Positions 17,445 to 27,333 are shown, numbered from the stretch's first letter. The stretch: DNA of 64,000 bases from an uncultured Tateyamaria sp. (GCF_947496075.1 NZ_CANMBJ010000004.1:682001-746000), one strand, 5' to 3'. A program made the numbers and translations. The notes: generated from the letters alone by a model not told the origin.

Positions 17445-17825
17445 TTGTCGACAGTAACACAAATTCAGTTGCACGAATCCGTGCAAGTCAATCATGACCG
17501 CCTGAATGCGCTATACGGGGAGATGGACCCCGCCAATGCCGAAGATGTCGTGTGCCGCGCGATGGAGGAGTTGGCTCTGCGCATGGCGCATTGCGATCGG
17601 TTGTATCGCAAGGGTGAACTGGACGACCTGCGCCGCGCAGCCAAATCCATGATCGCAATTGCGGATCAGATTGGCATGGATGTGCTGGCAGGCGTTGCGG
17701 GTGACGTTGTCCGGTGTGCGAAGGCGCGGGATCAAGTGGCACTGGCAGCCACGCTTGGTCGCCTTATGCGCACCGGCGAAGGATCGTTGAGTGCGATTTG
17801 GGATCTGCAGAACATCACTTTGTGA
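17445..17825 (+). CDS. Helical HPt-like protein lacking the phosphorylatable His
   Basis: With the TTG at 17445 (GAGG seven bases upstream) the product is 126 residues; in-frame alternatives at 17382 or 17427 would lengthen it. It is all-helical. The segment RRAAKSMIAIADQIGM (63-78) followed by LAGVAGDVVRCA resembles the core helix pair of histidine phosphotransfer domains, where AHxLKGxaxxiGA is usual, but Lys67 stands where His is expected. The function is unknown; it could be a degenerate phosphotransfer or scaffold protein. The assignment rests on pattern resemblance only. Confidence 0.55.
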   Translation: MSTVTQIQLHESVQVNHDRLNALYGEMDPANAEDVVCRAMEELALRMAHCDRLYRKGELDDLRRAAKSMIAIADQIGMDVLAGVAGDVVRCAKARDQVALAATLGRLMRTGEGSLSAIWDLQNITL

Positions 17826-17899
17826 TCTGTACGACCACTTGCGGCAGCAACCAAACAGTCTAGGCTCTGCGCGACACGCTACGCAGGACCTTCACCGCC

Positions 17900-19270
17900 A
17901 TGAACCTCAGCTTTGCCAAGCCGGATGACGCAATCCGCCCTATCCACGTTCTTGATGAGACTGCGGCGCCTGATTGGCTGAAAAAACAACCACAGGCTGT
18001 TCAGAATTGGGCCACGGCACATGACTTCAAGGGCGCGCTGGGACAAGCTTTGCTTTTGCCAGATGATGCAGGGGCGGTCATTGGCTACGGCAATGAAGAA
18101 ACACGCGCCCGCGGCCGTTTTCATCTGGCCGCCGGGGCCGCCAAGTTACCCGTAGGCACGTACAGCCTTGTCTCCGACCTTGATGCCGACACCCTCGCCA
18201 ACGAAGCCCTTGGCTGGCTGTTGGCCGGCTACCGGTTCGACCGGTACAAGGACCAACCACCGATGCGTGCCCATCTAATCGCACCGGACGGCGTAGATGC
18301 TACGCAAATAGAAGCCATCGCCAATGGCGAAGCGCTTAGCCGCACCTTGATCAACACGCCGGCCTCGGACATGGGTCCACCCGATCTGGAACAAGCCGCC
18401 CGTGACCTCGCATCCACATTCAACGCAGAGGTCAGCGTCATCCTTGGTGACGACCTGCTGACGCAGAATTTCCCGATGATCCACACGGTTGGCCGGGCCG
18501 CAGACCGCGCGCCACGACTGATCGACATGACGTGGGGCACCACTGGCCCGAAACTCACCCTGGTGGGTAAGGGGGTCTGTTTTGACACCGGTGGGTTAAA
18601 CCTGAAACCCGGTGCGTCCATGGGACTAATGAAAAAGGATATGGGCGGGTCCGCCGCCGTGCTGGGCCTCGCCCATATGATCATGGCTACAGGCTTACCA
18701 GTCCAACTGCGCGTCCTGATCCCCGCAGTGGAAAACAGCGTCTCCGGCAACGCCTTCCGCCCACAGGATATCTTGACCAGCCGCAAGGGCCTCACGGTCG
18801 AGATCAACAACACCGATGCCGAAGGACGCCTGGTTCTGGCCGACGCATTGGCATTGGCGGATGAGGACAATCCCGACCTCATCATCTCCATGGCAACGCT
18901 CACCGGGGCGGCGCGCGTGGCAGTTGGTCCGGACCTTGCGCCCTACTATGCCGACGACGCCAGTCTCGTCGCAGCACTCGAAGCCGCGGCCCTCGCCTCC
19001 GCCGACCCGGTCTGGCGCATGCCGTTCCACGCACCCTACGAGGCCATGATCGAACCCGGCATCGCCGACCTCGACAACGCGCCCAAGGGCGGGTTCGCAG
19101 GTTCGATCACCGCGGCCCTCTTCCTTCGCCGGTTCGTGGAGCAAAGCCGCTACATGCATTTCGACATCTACGGCTGGCAACCCACCGCTGCACCCGCCCG
19201 CCCCAAAGGTGGCGTGGGTCAGGGCACGCGTGCGCTGTTCGCCGCCCTACCAGACATGTTGAACCTGTGA
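17900..19270 (+). CDS. Leucyl aminopeptidase family protein (M17)
   Basis: This cytosolic di-metal aminopeptidase has 456 residues. The C-terminal catalytic domain is complete: Lys224 ([10 protein letters not shown]) with Asp229, Asp247 (KKDMGGSA) and [10 protein letters not shown] (304-313) carrying Asp/Glu ligands and the catalytic Arg. The N-terminal domain (1-130) is shorter and more divergent than in E. coli PepA. It overlaps the following NlpC/P60 gene by four bases (GTGA), suggesting a peptide-processing pair. Confidence 0.9.
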   Translation: MNLSFAKPDDAIRPIHVLDETAAPDWLKKQPQAVQNWATAHDFKGALGQALLLPDDAGAVIGYGNEETRARGRFHLAAGAAKLPVGTYSLVSDLDADTLANEALGWLLAGYRFDRYKDQPPMRAHLIAPDGVDATQIEAIANGEALSRTLINTPASDMGPPDLEQAARDLASTFNAEVSVILGDDLLTQNFPMIHTVGRAADRAPRLIDMTWGTTGPKLTLVGKGVCFDTGGLNLKPGASMGLMKKDMGGSAAVLGLAHMIMATGLPVQLRVLIPAVENSVSGNAFRPQDILTSRKGLTVEINNTDAEGRLVLADALALADEDNPDLIISMATLTGAARVAVGPDLAPYYADDASLVAALEAAALASADPVWRMPFHAPYEAMIEPGIADLDNAPKGGFAGSITAALFLRRFVEQSRYMHFDIYGWQPTAAPARPKGGVGQGTRALFAALPDMLNL

Positions 19271-20037
19271 CGGACCGCCGAACCACCCCCGATCCACGTC
19301 TGGTGGACGGCAACAGACCGGGTCAGGTCATCGTGCCTCACGTGGATCTGCTGTCACGCCCGAATGGCCCCCGCGACCGGCAACTGATCGGTGGCGCCAC
19401 GCTCACAGTGCTCGGCAACAGCGATGACCACGCCTATGTGCGCGCCGATCTCGATGGCTATGTCGGCTTCGTCCCCGCCGCTGCGCTTGGCCCTGTCACG
19501 AACCCCACACATGTCGTCACATCACCTGCCGGACACGCCTATTCAGACGCCAGCATTAAATCCCCAGAAACGGCCAACCTGACTTTCGGAACGAGGCTTA
19601 CAGCCCTCTCCAACACGCAGGATTTCATCGAAACCAGCCTCGGCCACGTCCCAAAATCACAAATCTCGCCTGCGCCCTACGCAGCAGACGCCATCCAGAC
19701 CGCACGCCTCTTCCTCGGGACACCCTACCTCTGGGGCGGCAACACGCGGTCCGGCATCGATTGTTCTGGCCTCGCTCAGATCGCATTGACCACCGCGGGC
19801 ATACCCTGCCTCGGTGACAGCGACCTGCAGGAAACAGCCTTCAAAGACGCCACGGGGCCATACGCACCCGGTGACCTGCTCTTCTGGAAAGGACATGTCG
19901 CGCTTGTGACCAGCCAAACCCACATGATCCACGCGAACGCCTTCCACATGGCCGTGGTCGAAGAGCCTATCGCCGACGCCACAAAACGCATCGCACAAAA
20001 AGGTGACGGCGATATCACGAGCCACAAACGCCCCTGA
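19267..20037 (+). CDS. NlpC/P60 (C40) peptidase with N-terminal SH3-like repeats
   Basis: The 256-residue protein starts at a GTG overlapping the aminopeptidase stop. Two SH3b-like modules (about 20-75 and 80-130) precede a C40 domain (about 140-256) with catalytic Cys166 (DCSGLAQ), His210 (GHVALV) and a third polar residue near His222. Such enzymes cut gamma-D-Glu-diamino-acid bonds in peptidoglycan peptides. No signal peptide is visible, so with the cytosolic M17 partner a role in muropeptide recycling or dipeptide turnover (dipeptidyl-peptidase VI type) is likely. Confidence 0.88.
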   Translation: MTDRRTTPDPRLVDGNRPGQVIVPHVDLLSRPNGPRDRQLIGGATLTVLGNSDDHAYVRADLDGYVGFVPAAALGPVTNPTHVVTSPAGHAYSDASIKSPETANLTFGTRLTALSNTQDFIETSLGHVPKSQISPAPYAADAIQTARLFLGTPYLWGGNTRSGIDCSGLAQIALTTAGIPCLGDSDLQETAFKDATGPYAPGDLLFWKGHVALVTSQTHMIHANAFHMAVVEEPIADATKRIAQKGDGDITSHKRP

Positions 20038-20039
20038 TG

Positions 20040-20070
20040 TTCTTCTGACCAGAAAATACGATCGGGGAGC
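20040..20070. repeat. Dispersed intergenic repeat, copy D
   Basis: Begins TTCTTCTGACCAGAAAATAC, two bases after the NlpC/P60 stop. It matches copy A for about 20 bases, with a degraded CCGCCGG block (CGATCGGGGAGC). Confidence 0.55.
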
Positions 20071-20127
20071 TCGAGGGGCGGACAGCCCTTCGTCAGCAAA
20101 AAATAAATCGCGCCCGCGCAGCGGACC

Positions 20128-20475
20128 TTATTCGACGGCGCGGATCAGCTTGCGTTCCAACACGCGCAACACGGTCTTCAGGTCCTGCCCGCGGCGCAGC
20201 ACCTGACCATCCATGCCAATCACCGCGTACATCCCCTGCTTGCCCCGTAGCTTCGGACGCTTTTCGATCCGGTACATCGGGTTTTCGGCCGTCCGGCGGA
20301 ACACTGAAAACACAGCCACATCGCGCAGGCAGGAAATGCCGTAGTCGCGCCATTCGCCAGCGGCCACCATACGGCCATATAGGGACAGGATCACCGACAA
20401 CTCGGTCCGGTGAAAGGCCACCTGTGGGCTCGGCATCTCGCGTAGATTTGAGGGGGAAGGCGTGTGCAACGTCAT
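20128..20475 (-). CDS. DUF2794 family protein
   Basis: The 115-residue protein belongs to the alphaproteobacterial DUF2794 family, recognisable by VAFHRTELSVILSLYGRMVAAG near residue 20-40 and WRDYGISC. A basic C-terminus (KRPKLRGKQG, LERKLIRAVE) could bind nucleic acid. The open frame continues upstream to 20805, but the ATG at 20475 gives the family length. No function is established. It is convergent with the NlpC/P60 gene and divergent from paaI. Confidence 0.8.
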   Translation of the reverse strand: MTLHTPSPSNLREMPSPQVAFHRTELSVILSLYGRMVAAGEWRDYGISCLRDVAVFSVFRRTAENPMYRIEKRPKLRGKQGMYAVIGMDGQVLRRGQDLKTVLRVLERKLIRAVE

Positions 20476-20590
20476 GCCGCCACAGTTGCGCGACCCGCTC
20501 ACAATTTCAAGAGCCATGGCAACACGCTTGAAAGCGTTACAGAAGCGGGGCAAAGTCGCGCGAGTCTGAAACGCATGGGGAGGATGCCGG

Positions 20591-21025
20591 ATGACACCAC
20601 AAGAACGCGCCCAGCGCTGCGCCGACACCATGTGGGCGACGGATGAGGCCAGCCAAGCGCTGGGGATGCGGATCGTGCACATCGCGCCCGGTGCGGCGAC
20701 GCTCACCATGCAGGTGCGCAAACATATGCTGAACGGACATGGCATCTGCCATGGTGGCATGATCTTCACACTGGCTGACAGTGCCTTTGCCTTTGCGTGC
20801 AACACCTACAACCAGATCACGGTCGCTCAGCAAAACCAAATCACATACCTTGCCCCCGGCAATGCGGAAGAGGTCCTGACAGCCACCGCCACGGAAACCG
20901 CCCGCCAAGGCCGCTCCGGCACCTATGATGTCACTGTCACTGGTGCGGACGGGCGCAAGATCGCCCTGTTTCGCGGCCTCTCCCGCACGATCACAGGCAC
21001 TCATTTCGACGAGGACCCGACATGA
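20591..21025 (+). CDS. paaI: Hydroxyphenylacetyl-CoA thioesterase PaaI
   Basis: This hotdog-fold acyl-CoA thioesterase of phenylacetate catabolism hydrolyses dead-end ring-hydroxylated CoA esters. The 144-residue protein has HGICHGGMIFTLADSAFAFA (about 50-69) with catalytic-site residues. Its TGA overlaps the paaK ATG (ATGA), so the pair is coupled. Other paa genes (paaABCDE, paaG, paaZ) are not in the window. Confidence 0.88.
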   Translation: MTPQERAQRCADTMWATDEASQALGMRIVHIAPGAATLTMQVRKHMLNGHGICHGGMIFTLADSAFAFACNTYNQITVAQQNQITYLAPGNAEEVLTATATETARQGRSGTYDVTVTGADGRKIALFRGLSRTITGTHFDEDPT

Positions 21026-22314
21026 AAGACCTCACACCCGACCGCAGCACACTCGATCCCATCGAAATCGCCAGCCGGGACGAGATAGTGGCGCTGCAAG
21101 TCGACCGTCTGAAATGGTCCCTGAGCCACGCTTACACGAATGTCCCGCACTACAAGGCCGCCTTCGACGCAGCAGGTGTGCACCCGGACGACCTGACAGC
21201 GCTCAGCGATCTGTCGAAATTCCCCTTCACGACCAAACAGGACCTGCGCGCAAACTACCCGTTTGACATGTTCGCAGTGCCGCGAAACCAGGTTAAGCGC
21301 ATTCACGCGTCCTCGGGCACCACAGGCCAGCCAACCGTCGTGGGCTACACGGAAAATGACCTGGCCAACTGGAGTCAGGTCGTCGCCCGCAGCCTGCGTG
21401 CAGCGGGCATGCAACCCGGTGACCTTCTGCACAACGCCTATGGTTACGGGCTGTTCACTGGCGGGCTTGGCATCCACCTCGGCGCCGATGCACTCGGGCT
21501 CACCACCATCCCCATCTCGGGCGGTATGACCCCGCGACAGGTCCGCCTGATCGAAGATTTCAAACCAAAGGGGATTACGGTCACACCGTCCTACGCCCTG
21601 TCTGTTCTCGATGAATTCAACGCGCAGGGGCTCGACCCACGTGCCTCCTCTCTCGAAGTAGGCATATTTGGCGCAGAACCCTGGACTAATGCCATGCGGA
21701 CCGAGATTGAGCAGGCTTTCGATATGCACGCTGTCGACATCTACGGTCTATCCGAAGTTATCGGCCCGGGCGTGTCGATGGAATGCGTCGAAACCAAGGA
21801 CGGGCTGCATATCTGGGAAGATCACTTCTTGCCCGAAATCATCAACCCTGAAACGGGCGAACCCGTGGCTGATGGCGAAATAGGCGAGCTTGTCTTTACC
21901 TCACTGACCAAGGAAGCGTTTCCGATTGTTCGCTACCGCACCCGTGACCTGACACGGCTGCTGCCAGGCACGGCGCGCAGCATGCGGCGGATGGAAAAGG
22001 TCACGGGACGCAGCGACGACATGATCATTCTGCGCGGCGTCAACGTCTTCCCCACCCAGATCGAAGAATGCCTGATGGCCTCGCCTGGCCTCGCCCCGCA
22101 TTTCCAGATCGAACTGAGCAAGCCCGACCGCATGGACCAGATGCGCGTGCTTTGCGAGGCGGCAGATGCCAGCACAAATCGCGCGGATGCAGGGAAAACA
22201 CTGGCCAGCCGGATCAAGCAAACCATCGGGATCAGCGTCGCCGTGGATGTGGCCAATCCGGGTCAGGTTGAGCGATCACAAGGCAAGGCAGTGCGGATTC
22301 TGGACAAACGATAG
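21022..22314 (+). CDS. paaK: Phenylacetate-CoA ligase PaaK
   Basis: PaaK is an AMP-forming ligase activating phenylacetate to phenylacetyl-CoA, the first step of aerobic phenylacetate degradation. At 430 residues it is the usual family length. It shows the phosphate loop SSGTTGQPT (about 94-102), IYGLSEVIGPG, the hinge region YRTRDLTRL, and GRSDDMIILRGVNVFP. It is translationally coupled to paaI. Confidence 0.93.
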   Translation: MKDLTPDRSTLDPIEIASRDEIVALQVDRLKWSLSHAYTNVPHYKAAFDAAGVHPDDLTALSDLSKFPFTTKQDLRANYPFDMFAVPRNQVKRIHASSGTTGQPTVVGYTENDLANWSQVVARSLRAAGMQPGDLLHNAYGYGLFTGGLGIHLGADALGLTTIPISGGMTPRQVRLIEDFKPKGITVTPSYALSVLDEFNAQGLDPRASSLEVGIFGAEPWTNAMRTEIEQAFDMHAVDIYGLSEVIGPGVSMECVETKDGLHIWEDHFLPEIINPETGEPVADGEIGELVFTSLTKEAFPIVRYRTRDLTRLLPGTARSMRRMEKVTGRSDDMIILRGVNVFPTQIEECLMASPGLAPHFQIELSKPDRMDQMRVLCEAADASTNRADAGKTLASRIKQTIGISVAVDVANPGQVERSQGKAVRILDKR

Positions 22315-22322
22315 GGTCGCGC

Positions 22323-22865
22323 TCAGGCCTCGCTCTCTTCGATCCAATACCAGTACGCCACCGACCACGTCGCCAACCAGATCAAGCCAAACAACGCCGG
22401 GTCAGATAGCACGTTGTAAATGGCCCACTGATCTGTGGTCAAAGCCCGCCGTGCCATCTCGTTTGCTCCAGCCGATAGCAGCGTGATCGCGATCCACGCG
22501 GCATGCAACACATGCCAGCCCTCAGGCTCAATCTCCAGCGCATGGCCCAACGTGCGCTCCAGCAGGCTGGGACGCGCCAGTGCACCAACAGCAAGGATAC
22601 CAGCAAAAGCAACGGCCCCTACGGTCGGGCGGATCAACACGAATGTCTCATCGTTCAACACGATACCAAAGGCGGTCAGGATCAAGGCAAGGACCAGCGT
22701 CGACACCGCCAACCACGGAACACTGCCATCCCACCGCCATCGCACGGCGACAGCCAGGGCAGTTGCCACAACGGCCAAAGCGGCGGCCCACAAAAGCCCG
22801 CCGATCATATGCCCCAGCAGAAACGCGGCGCCGGGCAACAGCTCCAGTACAATGCGGCGATCCAT
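22323..22865 (-). CDS. yciB: YciB/IspZ-like inner membrane protein
   Basis: The 180-residue protein has five to six helices with the YciB (septation protein A) pattern: LNDETFVLIRPTVG and a C-terminal NEMARRALTTDQWAIYNV. YciB is linked to cell envelope integrity and septation, but the mechanism is unclear. It ends eight bases from the paaK stop. Confidence 0.8.
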   Translation of the reverse strand: MDRRIVLELLPGAAFLLGHMIGGLLWAAALAVVATALAVAVRWRWDGSVPWLAVSTLVLALILTAFGIVLNDETFVLIRPTVGAVAFAGILAVGALARPSLLERTLGHALEIEPEGWHVLHAAWIAITLLSAGANEMARRALTTDQWAIYNVLSDPALFGLIWLATWSVAYWYWIEESEA

Positions 22866-22982
22866 TGGAGCGATAAAGTAACGCGCTGGCCTTGCGACAA
22901 GATGCAGGGCGACAAAACTGGCAAGGGACAGAGCTTTTCTGCCTCAGCATTTGCGAGTTTGGACGGTCAAAACGCTTCCGCG

Positions 22983-23022
22983 CCGTATAGGGAATACTTC
23001 GCACAATTGATGTATTGGGCGG
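22983..23022. repeat. Left flank of the 23-27 kb accessory unit (similar to right flank)
   Basis: Contains CCGTATAGG and, 16 bases later, ATTGATGTATTGG. The same two blocks in the same order appear at 27334-27342 and 27403-27415 (ATTGATGTACTGG), separated there by 60 bases. They bracket the beta-lactamase/deacetylase/glycosidase genes. Confidence 0.35.
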
Positions 23023-23053
23023 CTTGAATGTTACCGAGCCGCAATGCTGAAAC

Positions 23054-25360
23054 TCAGTCAGCCCCGACCTGAGCGGTGGACAGCACAAAGGGATCATGCC
23101 CGGCCAGTTCTATTCTGATTGAAAACGGTGGTATCTCATGCCCATCCGGTGCCACACGCGCGTGGTCCGAAAAATTTGCCAAGGCTGTTGTGCCATCTGC
23201 AAACTCTGTCCTCTGCACCAACCGATCCTCCGAGACGAATTCAAAACCTGTCATCTGTTCGGTCATGAGGCGGCGATGCAGCGGAGCGAAATCCGAGACA
23301 TAGCGAGCGATTCCGGGCAGATCACGCTCAAGCACACTTGTATTGAGATGATAGAGAGGCGGCACCGCATAGAGTAATCCAACTAGCTCGTTATGCGTAC
23401 GCTCACCTTGCGGTTTGAGAGTGCTGAAATGCCAGTGATGTGTCGTAACCACGCTGTCCCCAAGTGCGATCTGATACAGCGGAATACGGTTGGCGGGGTC
23501 AAACACGATCTTACGCATATTGGGCGGAGGCGGTGTGGGTTCAAAGAAGCGGACCGGGGCCTCGGGGGGCCAGTAGCCGCCGACATCATAGGCCGGGTCC
23601 GGATCGCGCCGCATTCTTGGGTCCATCCAATCGAACGCGGGGGTTGTGACACCGTGTGCGAAATCAATGTGAGGCGCAAAGGCGGCCACGCCAACCTCTG
23701 ATCCCAGAACCAGGCTGAGATCTTGTGTCACAAAATCAAGTCGTTGCTTCACTGCCTCCAAGGCCGCAGCTCGGGTGGTCCGGCGTCCGGCCGTATAGTC
23801 CTCAAACAACAGGCCGGTGGCATCGACATCAAGAAAGTAGCTGTTGAAATCAACACTTTCGGACACCGCCGTGATGCGGGGTTTTGCATAATCGGCGACG
23901 GCGCTTGGGTTCACATAGGCCCCGATCCCCCGAAAGCCGGACCGCGCAGACCCATCTGGGCCAATGACCCTCGCGTGCTCAAAAAGGGTGTCCCCCATTT
24001 GAGCGGTCGGCCAAGTCTGCTGAGCGCCCTCGGAATGGGCGCTTGCGTAGCTGTCATAGGGGCCGATCAGATAGCCCCGCGCCTTTGCCTCAGCCACGGC
24101 CTCGGGATGCCCAATGGCGTGACGCCAGTTTTCCACTCCAAGCCAAACCGCGGAAATCCCGGCCTCGGCAAGAGCCTCCAGCATGCGCAACCCAATACCG
24201 CCGCCCCATGTCTCTGGTAAAGCAAGAGTGCCCTCAAACTCTTCGAACAGATCCGAACGCAACTCCATCATATGCGCGCGTTCCTCAACAGGATCATGTC
24301 CACCAGCAAGCGCCGTGTCGGTCGGGAAGGGTCTGGCGCGCAGCATGGCTGTGTTGAGCGCGCGTGTCACATGCGTCCGGCTGTACTGTGACACAAATCC
24401 ATCGGCGCCTTGCGCCTCACGGATCGCAGTCTCAAAATCCGCACGCATATCGTTGGGCACAGCACGCCAGAGTTGCTCGGACAAAGTCATGGCAGTCTCG
24501 CGCTTCCGGGCGAACTGACGCATGAAACGGCGCCATGCGATAACATCCTGCGGCGCAAGCAATCCGTCCGACCACAGATAAATGTGAGGTGCGCCAGCGA
24601 GCATGGCGACATCGGGCCTCGCCGCGATTTTTTCGTTCAAGCTGCGGAACACACCCGTCTCTTCCAGATGCGCCCTGTACAAGCGCGCACCGATCACCGG
24701 GTCACGGGGGCCGAGTTGAGCAGTCATGCGATATGGCTGATCCAAATTGAGCGACGTGAACTGCTGAACAATACCCACGGTCAGAGCAGGTTCCGTGTCC
24801 AGAAAGGACAACCGCGCGTCCCAAGGGCTGTTCATGCGCCATGTGACTGACCCCTCAGCGTCCAGACGTGTCCAGAAGGGTTGCGAAAACTGCTCTCCCG
24901 CAGCGCCGCCATCCAGAACATCCACGAGAAACGTACGCCAGTTTTGATCCCGCGCTTCAAAAAGGCGGCCTTCACCGAGAATGGGCAAAGCCCACTCATC
25001 CGAAGGTCGTGCGGGGACTTGCGGCCATGCCAAGTCCGTCAGGTGATCCGAAGCGATTTCGAAGGTCACACGCTCACCAATTGCGCGGGCAACGATGGAG
25101 AACTGTCCGCCATCGATGTCGATCTGCCATTTAGCAGCGGACCCGTCCCTGACCAAACCCTGCGTCTCTCCGGCAACAGCAGGCAGCGCGATCACCTCCT
25201 GCTCCGCGCCGATCAGGGCCGCAGATACAGCCAGTGTATCCGTATCGACTTCGAACGTGGCGGCGCCAGTCTGCAAGGTTACTTGTTCGGCGAGCGCAGA
25301 GTGACCCAGTAAGCCCATGCAGAACACTAGGCTAGGCAGCATATAAGCGTTTGTTTTCAT
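23054..25360 (-). CDS. Secreted glycoside-hydrolase-like protein
   Basis: The 768-residue protein has a signal peptide (about 1-24, ending ALA-E). An N-terminal beta-sandwich-like region (about 25-230) precedes a probable TIM-barrel region (about 250-600), in which IYLWSDG, ISAVWLGVENW, GYLIGPYDSYASAH and NSYFLDVDATG occur. A C-terminal beta region (about 640-768) follows. The last two motifs resemble the barrel of GH101/GH129-type alpha-N-acetylgalactosaminidases, with Asp in FLDVDAT a candidate nucleophile. That family placement is tentative. It is the last gene of a minus-strand unit with a deacetylase and a class D beta-lactamase. Confidence 0.55.
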   Translation of the reverse strand: MKTNAYMLPSLVFCMGLLGHSALAEQVTLQTGAATFEVDTDTLAVSAALIGAEQEVIALPAVAGETQGLVRDGSAAKWQIDIDGGQFSIVARAIGERVTFEIASDHLTDLAWPQVPARPSDEWALPILGEGRLFEARDQNWRTFLVDVLDGGAAGEQFSQPFWTRLDAEGSVTWRMNSPWDARLSFLDTEPALTVGIVQQFTSLNLDQPYRMTAQLGPRDPVIGARLYRAHLEETGVFRSLNEKIAARPDVAMLAGAPHIYLWSDGLLAPQDVIAWRRFMRQFARKRETAMTLSEQLWRAVPNDMRADFETAIREAQGADGFVSQYSRTHVTRALNTAMLRARPFPTDTALAGGHDPVEERAHMMELRSDLFEEFEGTLALPETWGGGIGLRMLEALAEAGISAVWLGVENWRHAIGHPEAVAEAKARGYLIGPYDSYASAHSEGAQQTWPTAQMGDTLFEHARVIGPDGSARSGFRGIGAYVNPSAVADYAKPRITAVSESVDFNSYFLDVDATGLLFEDYTAGRRTTRAAALEAVKQRLDFVTQDLSLVLGSEVGVAAFAPHIDFAHGVTTPAFDWMDPRMRRDPDPAYDVGGYWPPEAPVRFFEPTPPPPNMRKIVFDPANRIPLYQIALGDSVVTTHHWHFSTLKPQGERTHNELVGLLYAVPPLYHLNTSVLERDLPGIARYVSDFAPLHRRLMTEQMTGFEFVSEDRLVQRTEFADGTTALANFSDHARVAPDGHEIPPFSIRIELAGHDPFVLSTAQVGAD

Positions 25361-25371
25361 GTCGAATAACC

Positions 25372-26115
25372 CTATTGGCGTGGCAACAGAAGTACATGGG
25401 CTGGATGACGCCCAAGCGTTTGCACGGCAAGCGCGTCGTAAAAGTCGATCGTCTCGACAAGAACCTCGACGTAGACCTGTTCGAGTTTGTCCATGTCGAT
25501 CTGGTGACCTGCCTCAATGGCCTCGGCCACCAGTGCCTGCATGTACCAATCATAGGTGTCGATGGTGACATAGCCGTTCGAAAGACCACGCGCCGTTAGT
25601 CCATCGACCACGTTCAGCCGTTTTTCCCTCGTGTTACCCTCATCCAGATATGGGTAGCGAAAGTAGGGTTGAACATAGTCGAAGGGGCGCAGCATCTCGG
25701 CGGCCAAGTCGATATCGGCGAGGTAGGCTGTTGGCGCAGTCTCACGCAGCCAAGGATGGGTGTGCGTGTGATTTGCCAGCACATGCCCGGCGCCGGTGTA
25801 TGCACGCAGACGCGCAGCGCCATCGGGGTCGTGAACAAGTGATTGGGTCAGAACAAAAAATGCAGCGCCATGGATGTCTGCTGTTTCAAGCGCCGCGATC
25901 AAGGTTTCCGTTCGTTCCAGACCGTTCAAAAGCGGGCCGTCGCCCATAGGCGCATCAGCAAAGCTGAAGGCGATGCGGCGTGTTTCTTCGGCCAAAACCA
26001 CGCGTTCACAGCACAGCATAGTCAGAACTGCGAGGCAGCCGACGCGTAAAAGGCGTGGCGCTCCGGTCCAGCGGGCTTTGGTCCACCGCTTCCAAGATGT
26101 CTTTGTCACGATCAC
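25372..26115 (-). pseudogene. Polysaccharide deacetylase (NodB-like), probably inactive and 3'-truncated
   Basis: With the GTG at 26115 (GAGGAT upstream) the product is 247 residues: signal anchor about 20-42, then a NodB-like domain with HTHTHPW (metal His pair) and YFRYPYLDEG. Two defects are visible. In motif 1 the usual FDD is FAD (SFADAP), so the catalytic-base Asp is replaced by Ala. The frame ends at HVLLLPRQ, where relatives continue HVLLLHENDLAA for about 40-60 residues more. The next gene starts 11 bases later. It may be a decayed gene or a non-catalytic domain; the comparison with relatives is from memory. Confidence 0.55.
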
Positions 26116-26221
26116 CTTGGCATCCTCTTGCAAACCTGTCGCGATACGGACCAACTTGGCCCGGTACAGGTGGTGCGCCGGGTCAGCACGGCGCGGCGCC
26201 GTGCTCCCTTGGCAGATGTCT

Positions 26222-27067
26222 TCACTGGCAATCGAAAGCGCCAATTGCCTCCAGCACGGCAGTAGATGTCGTGATGCGCAAGTTCCGAAAGGACGCGTCG
26301 GGGATGTCCATATTCAGCGCAAACACATAGGTGTCTGAACCGCACCGCACCCAACCGGCGTACCAGCCGATGTCCATGATATCGGCCCCATGGCGCCAGC
26401 CGGTCTTGCTGTACATGGTCCAACCATCGCCCGTATCTGTCTGCATGATCGCATCGGCGGCGGCGTAGGTTGTATCAGAGAGCGGCAGGTCACGTTCGAC
26501 CAGGCGATGCAGGAAATTTACCTGCTCCACTGCCGAAACCAGCAAGATATCCTGCAGCCAGTACGTGGTCAGCGTTGCCTCGGTCCCGATATTGGCGTTG
26601 CCGTAATCGAACCGATCCAGCCACTCCGCCATGCCCGCAGCGCCAACGCGCTGCACGATGTCCTGATAAACCCAGACGGCCGAAACCTGGAAAGCTGAAG
26701 TCAAACTCTGGTCGCGGTTCCACGCATCGACCCAGCGTGACTTACCGTCCCATTCGAACATCGTATCCGGCGCGGCAACACCGGTTTCGAGGGCGATCAG
26801 CGTGTGCGGAATCTTTGATGAGGACGCAGGCGAAAACCGTTCCTCAGAGCGCGCGGCATTGCTGACCCAGACTTGTCCGTCCGACAAGCGTTGGACCATT
26901 ACAGTCGATGCCGCTGCTTCAACACCATTGTCCTGAACAATTTGCGATATATCGATTGGTTCGGTCGCACCGCCTGTTGCGTCTGATACCGTTAAAATCA
27001 AGCTGGCGATTGCGAGCACGCTCGCCTTTAGGGACCAACCTGTCCGGTTGGGGAGATTACTGCTCAT
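26222..27067 (-). CDS. Class D (OXA-type) beta-lactamase
   Basis: This serine beta-lactamase has 281 residues with a signal peptide (about 12-34). The class D motifs are complete: S82-S-S-K85 in FSPASSSKIPHTLIALETG, S129-A-V, Y155-G-N, and K221-T-G followed by W. Also typical are EWDG, the WNRD segment, and EQVNFLHRL. The ATG at 27067 follows AAGGAAC. It heads the three-gene minus-strand unit. The N-terminal region before residue 80 is shortened and divergent relative to clinical OXA enzymes, so the substrate profile cannot be judged. Confidence 0.88.
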   Translation of the reverse strand: MSSNLPNRTGWSLKASVLAIASLILTVSDATGGATEPIDISQIVQDNGVEAAASTVMVQRLSDGQVWVSNAARSEERFSPASSSKIPHTLIALETGVAAPDTMFEWDGKSRWVDAWNRDQSLTSAFQVSAVWVYQDIVQRVGAAGMAEWLDRFDYGNANIGTEATLTTYWLQDILLVSAVEQVNFLHRLVERDLPLSDTTYAAADAIMQTDTGDGWTMYSKTGWRHGADIMDIGWYAGWVRCGSDTYVFALNMDIPDASFRNLRITTSTAVLEAIGAFDCQ

Positions 27068-27084
27068 GTTTTTGTTCCTTGATG

Positions 27085-27115
27085 CACAAATTCGAGGGTC
27101 GAACAGGAATTTGTG
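27085..27115 (-). promoter_or_regulatory. Inverted repeat upstream of the class D beta-lactamase
   Basis: A perfect 9-bp inverted repeat CACAAATTC-N13-GAATTTGTG lies 18-48 bases before the start codon, flanked by AT-rich DNA (TTTTTTACAAAG). It could be an operator or a 5'-leader hairpin. No regulator gene is adjacent. Confidence 0.45.
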
Positions 27116-27333
27116 AATTTTTTACAAAGGTTTAGGTTTAAACGCATATGTCAGAAATTGACCGACGGCGTAGCGCCGCATGCAACTTCAGCATGAACTT
27201 TGACCGCCGGTTCGGCAAGCCGCTTACGCAGGCTGATACACCTGTGGGCCGGAAATTGCCTAGCAGTCGTCGGGTGCCTATCAGGACTGCGCGAAGCAGG
27301 CTGCGCAGCACTGATATCTCCGCGTCATTGACA

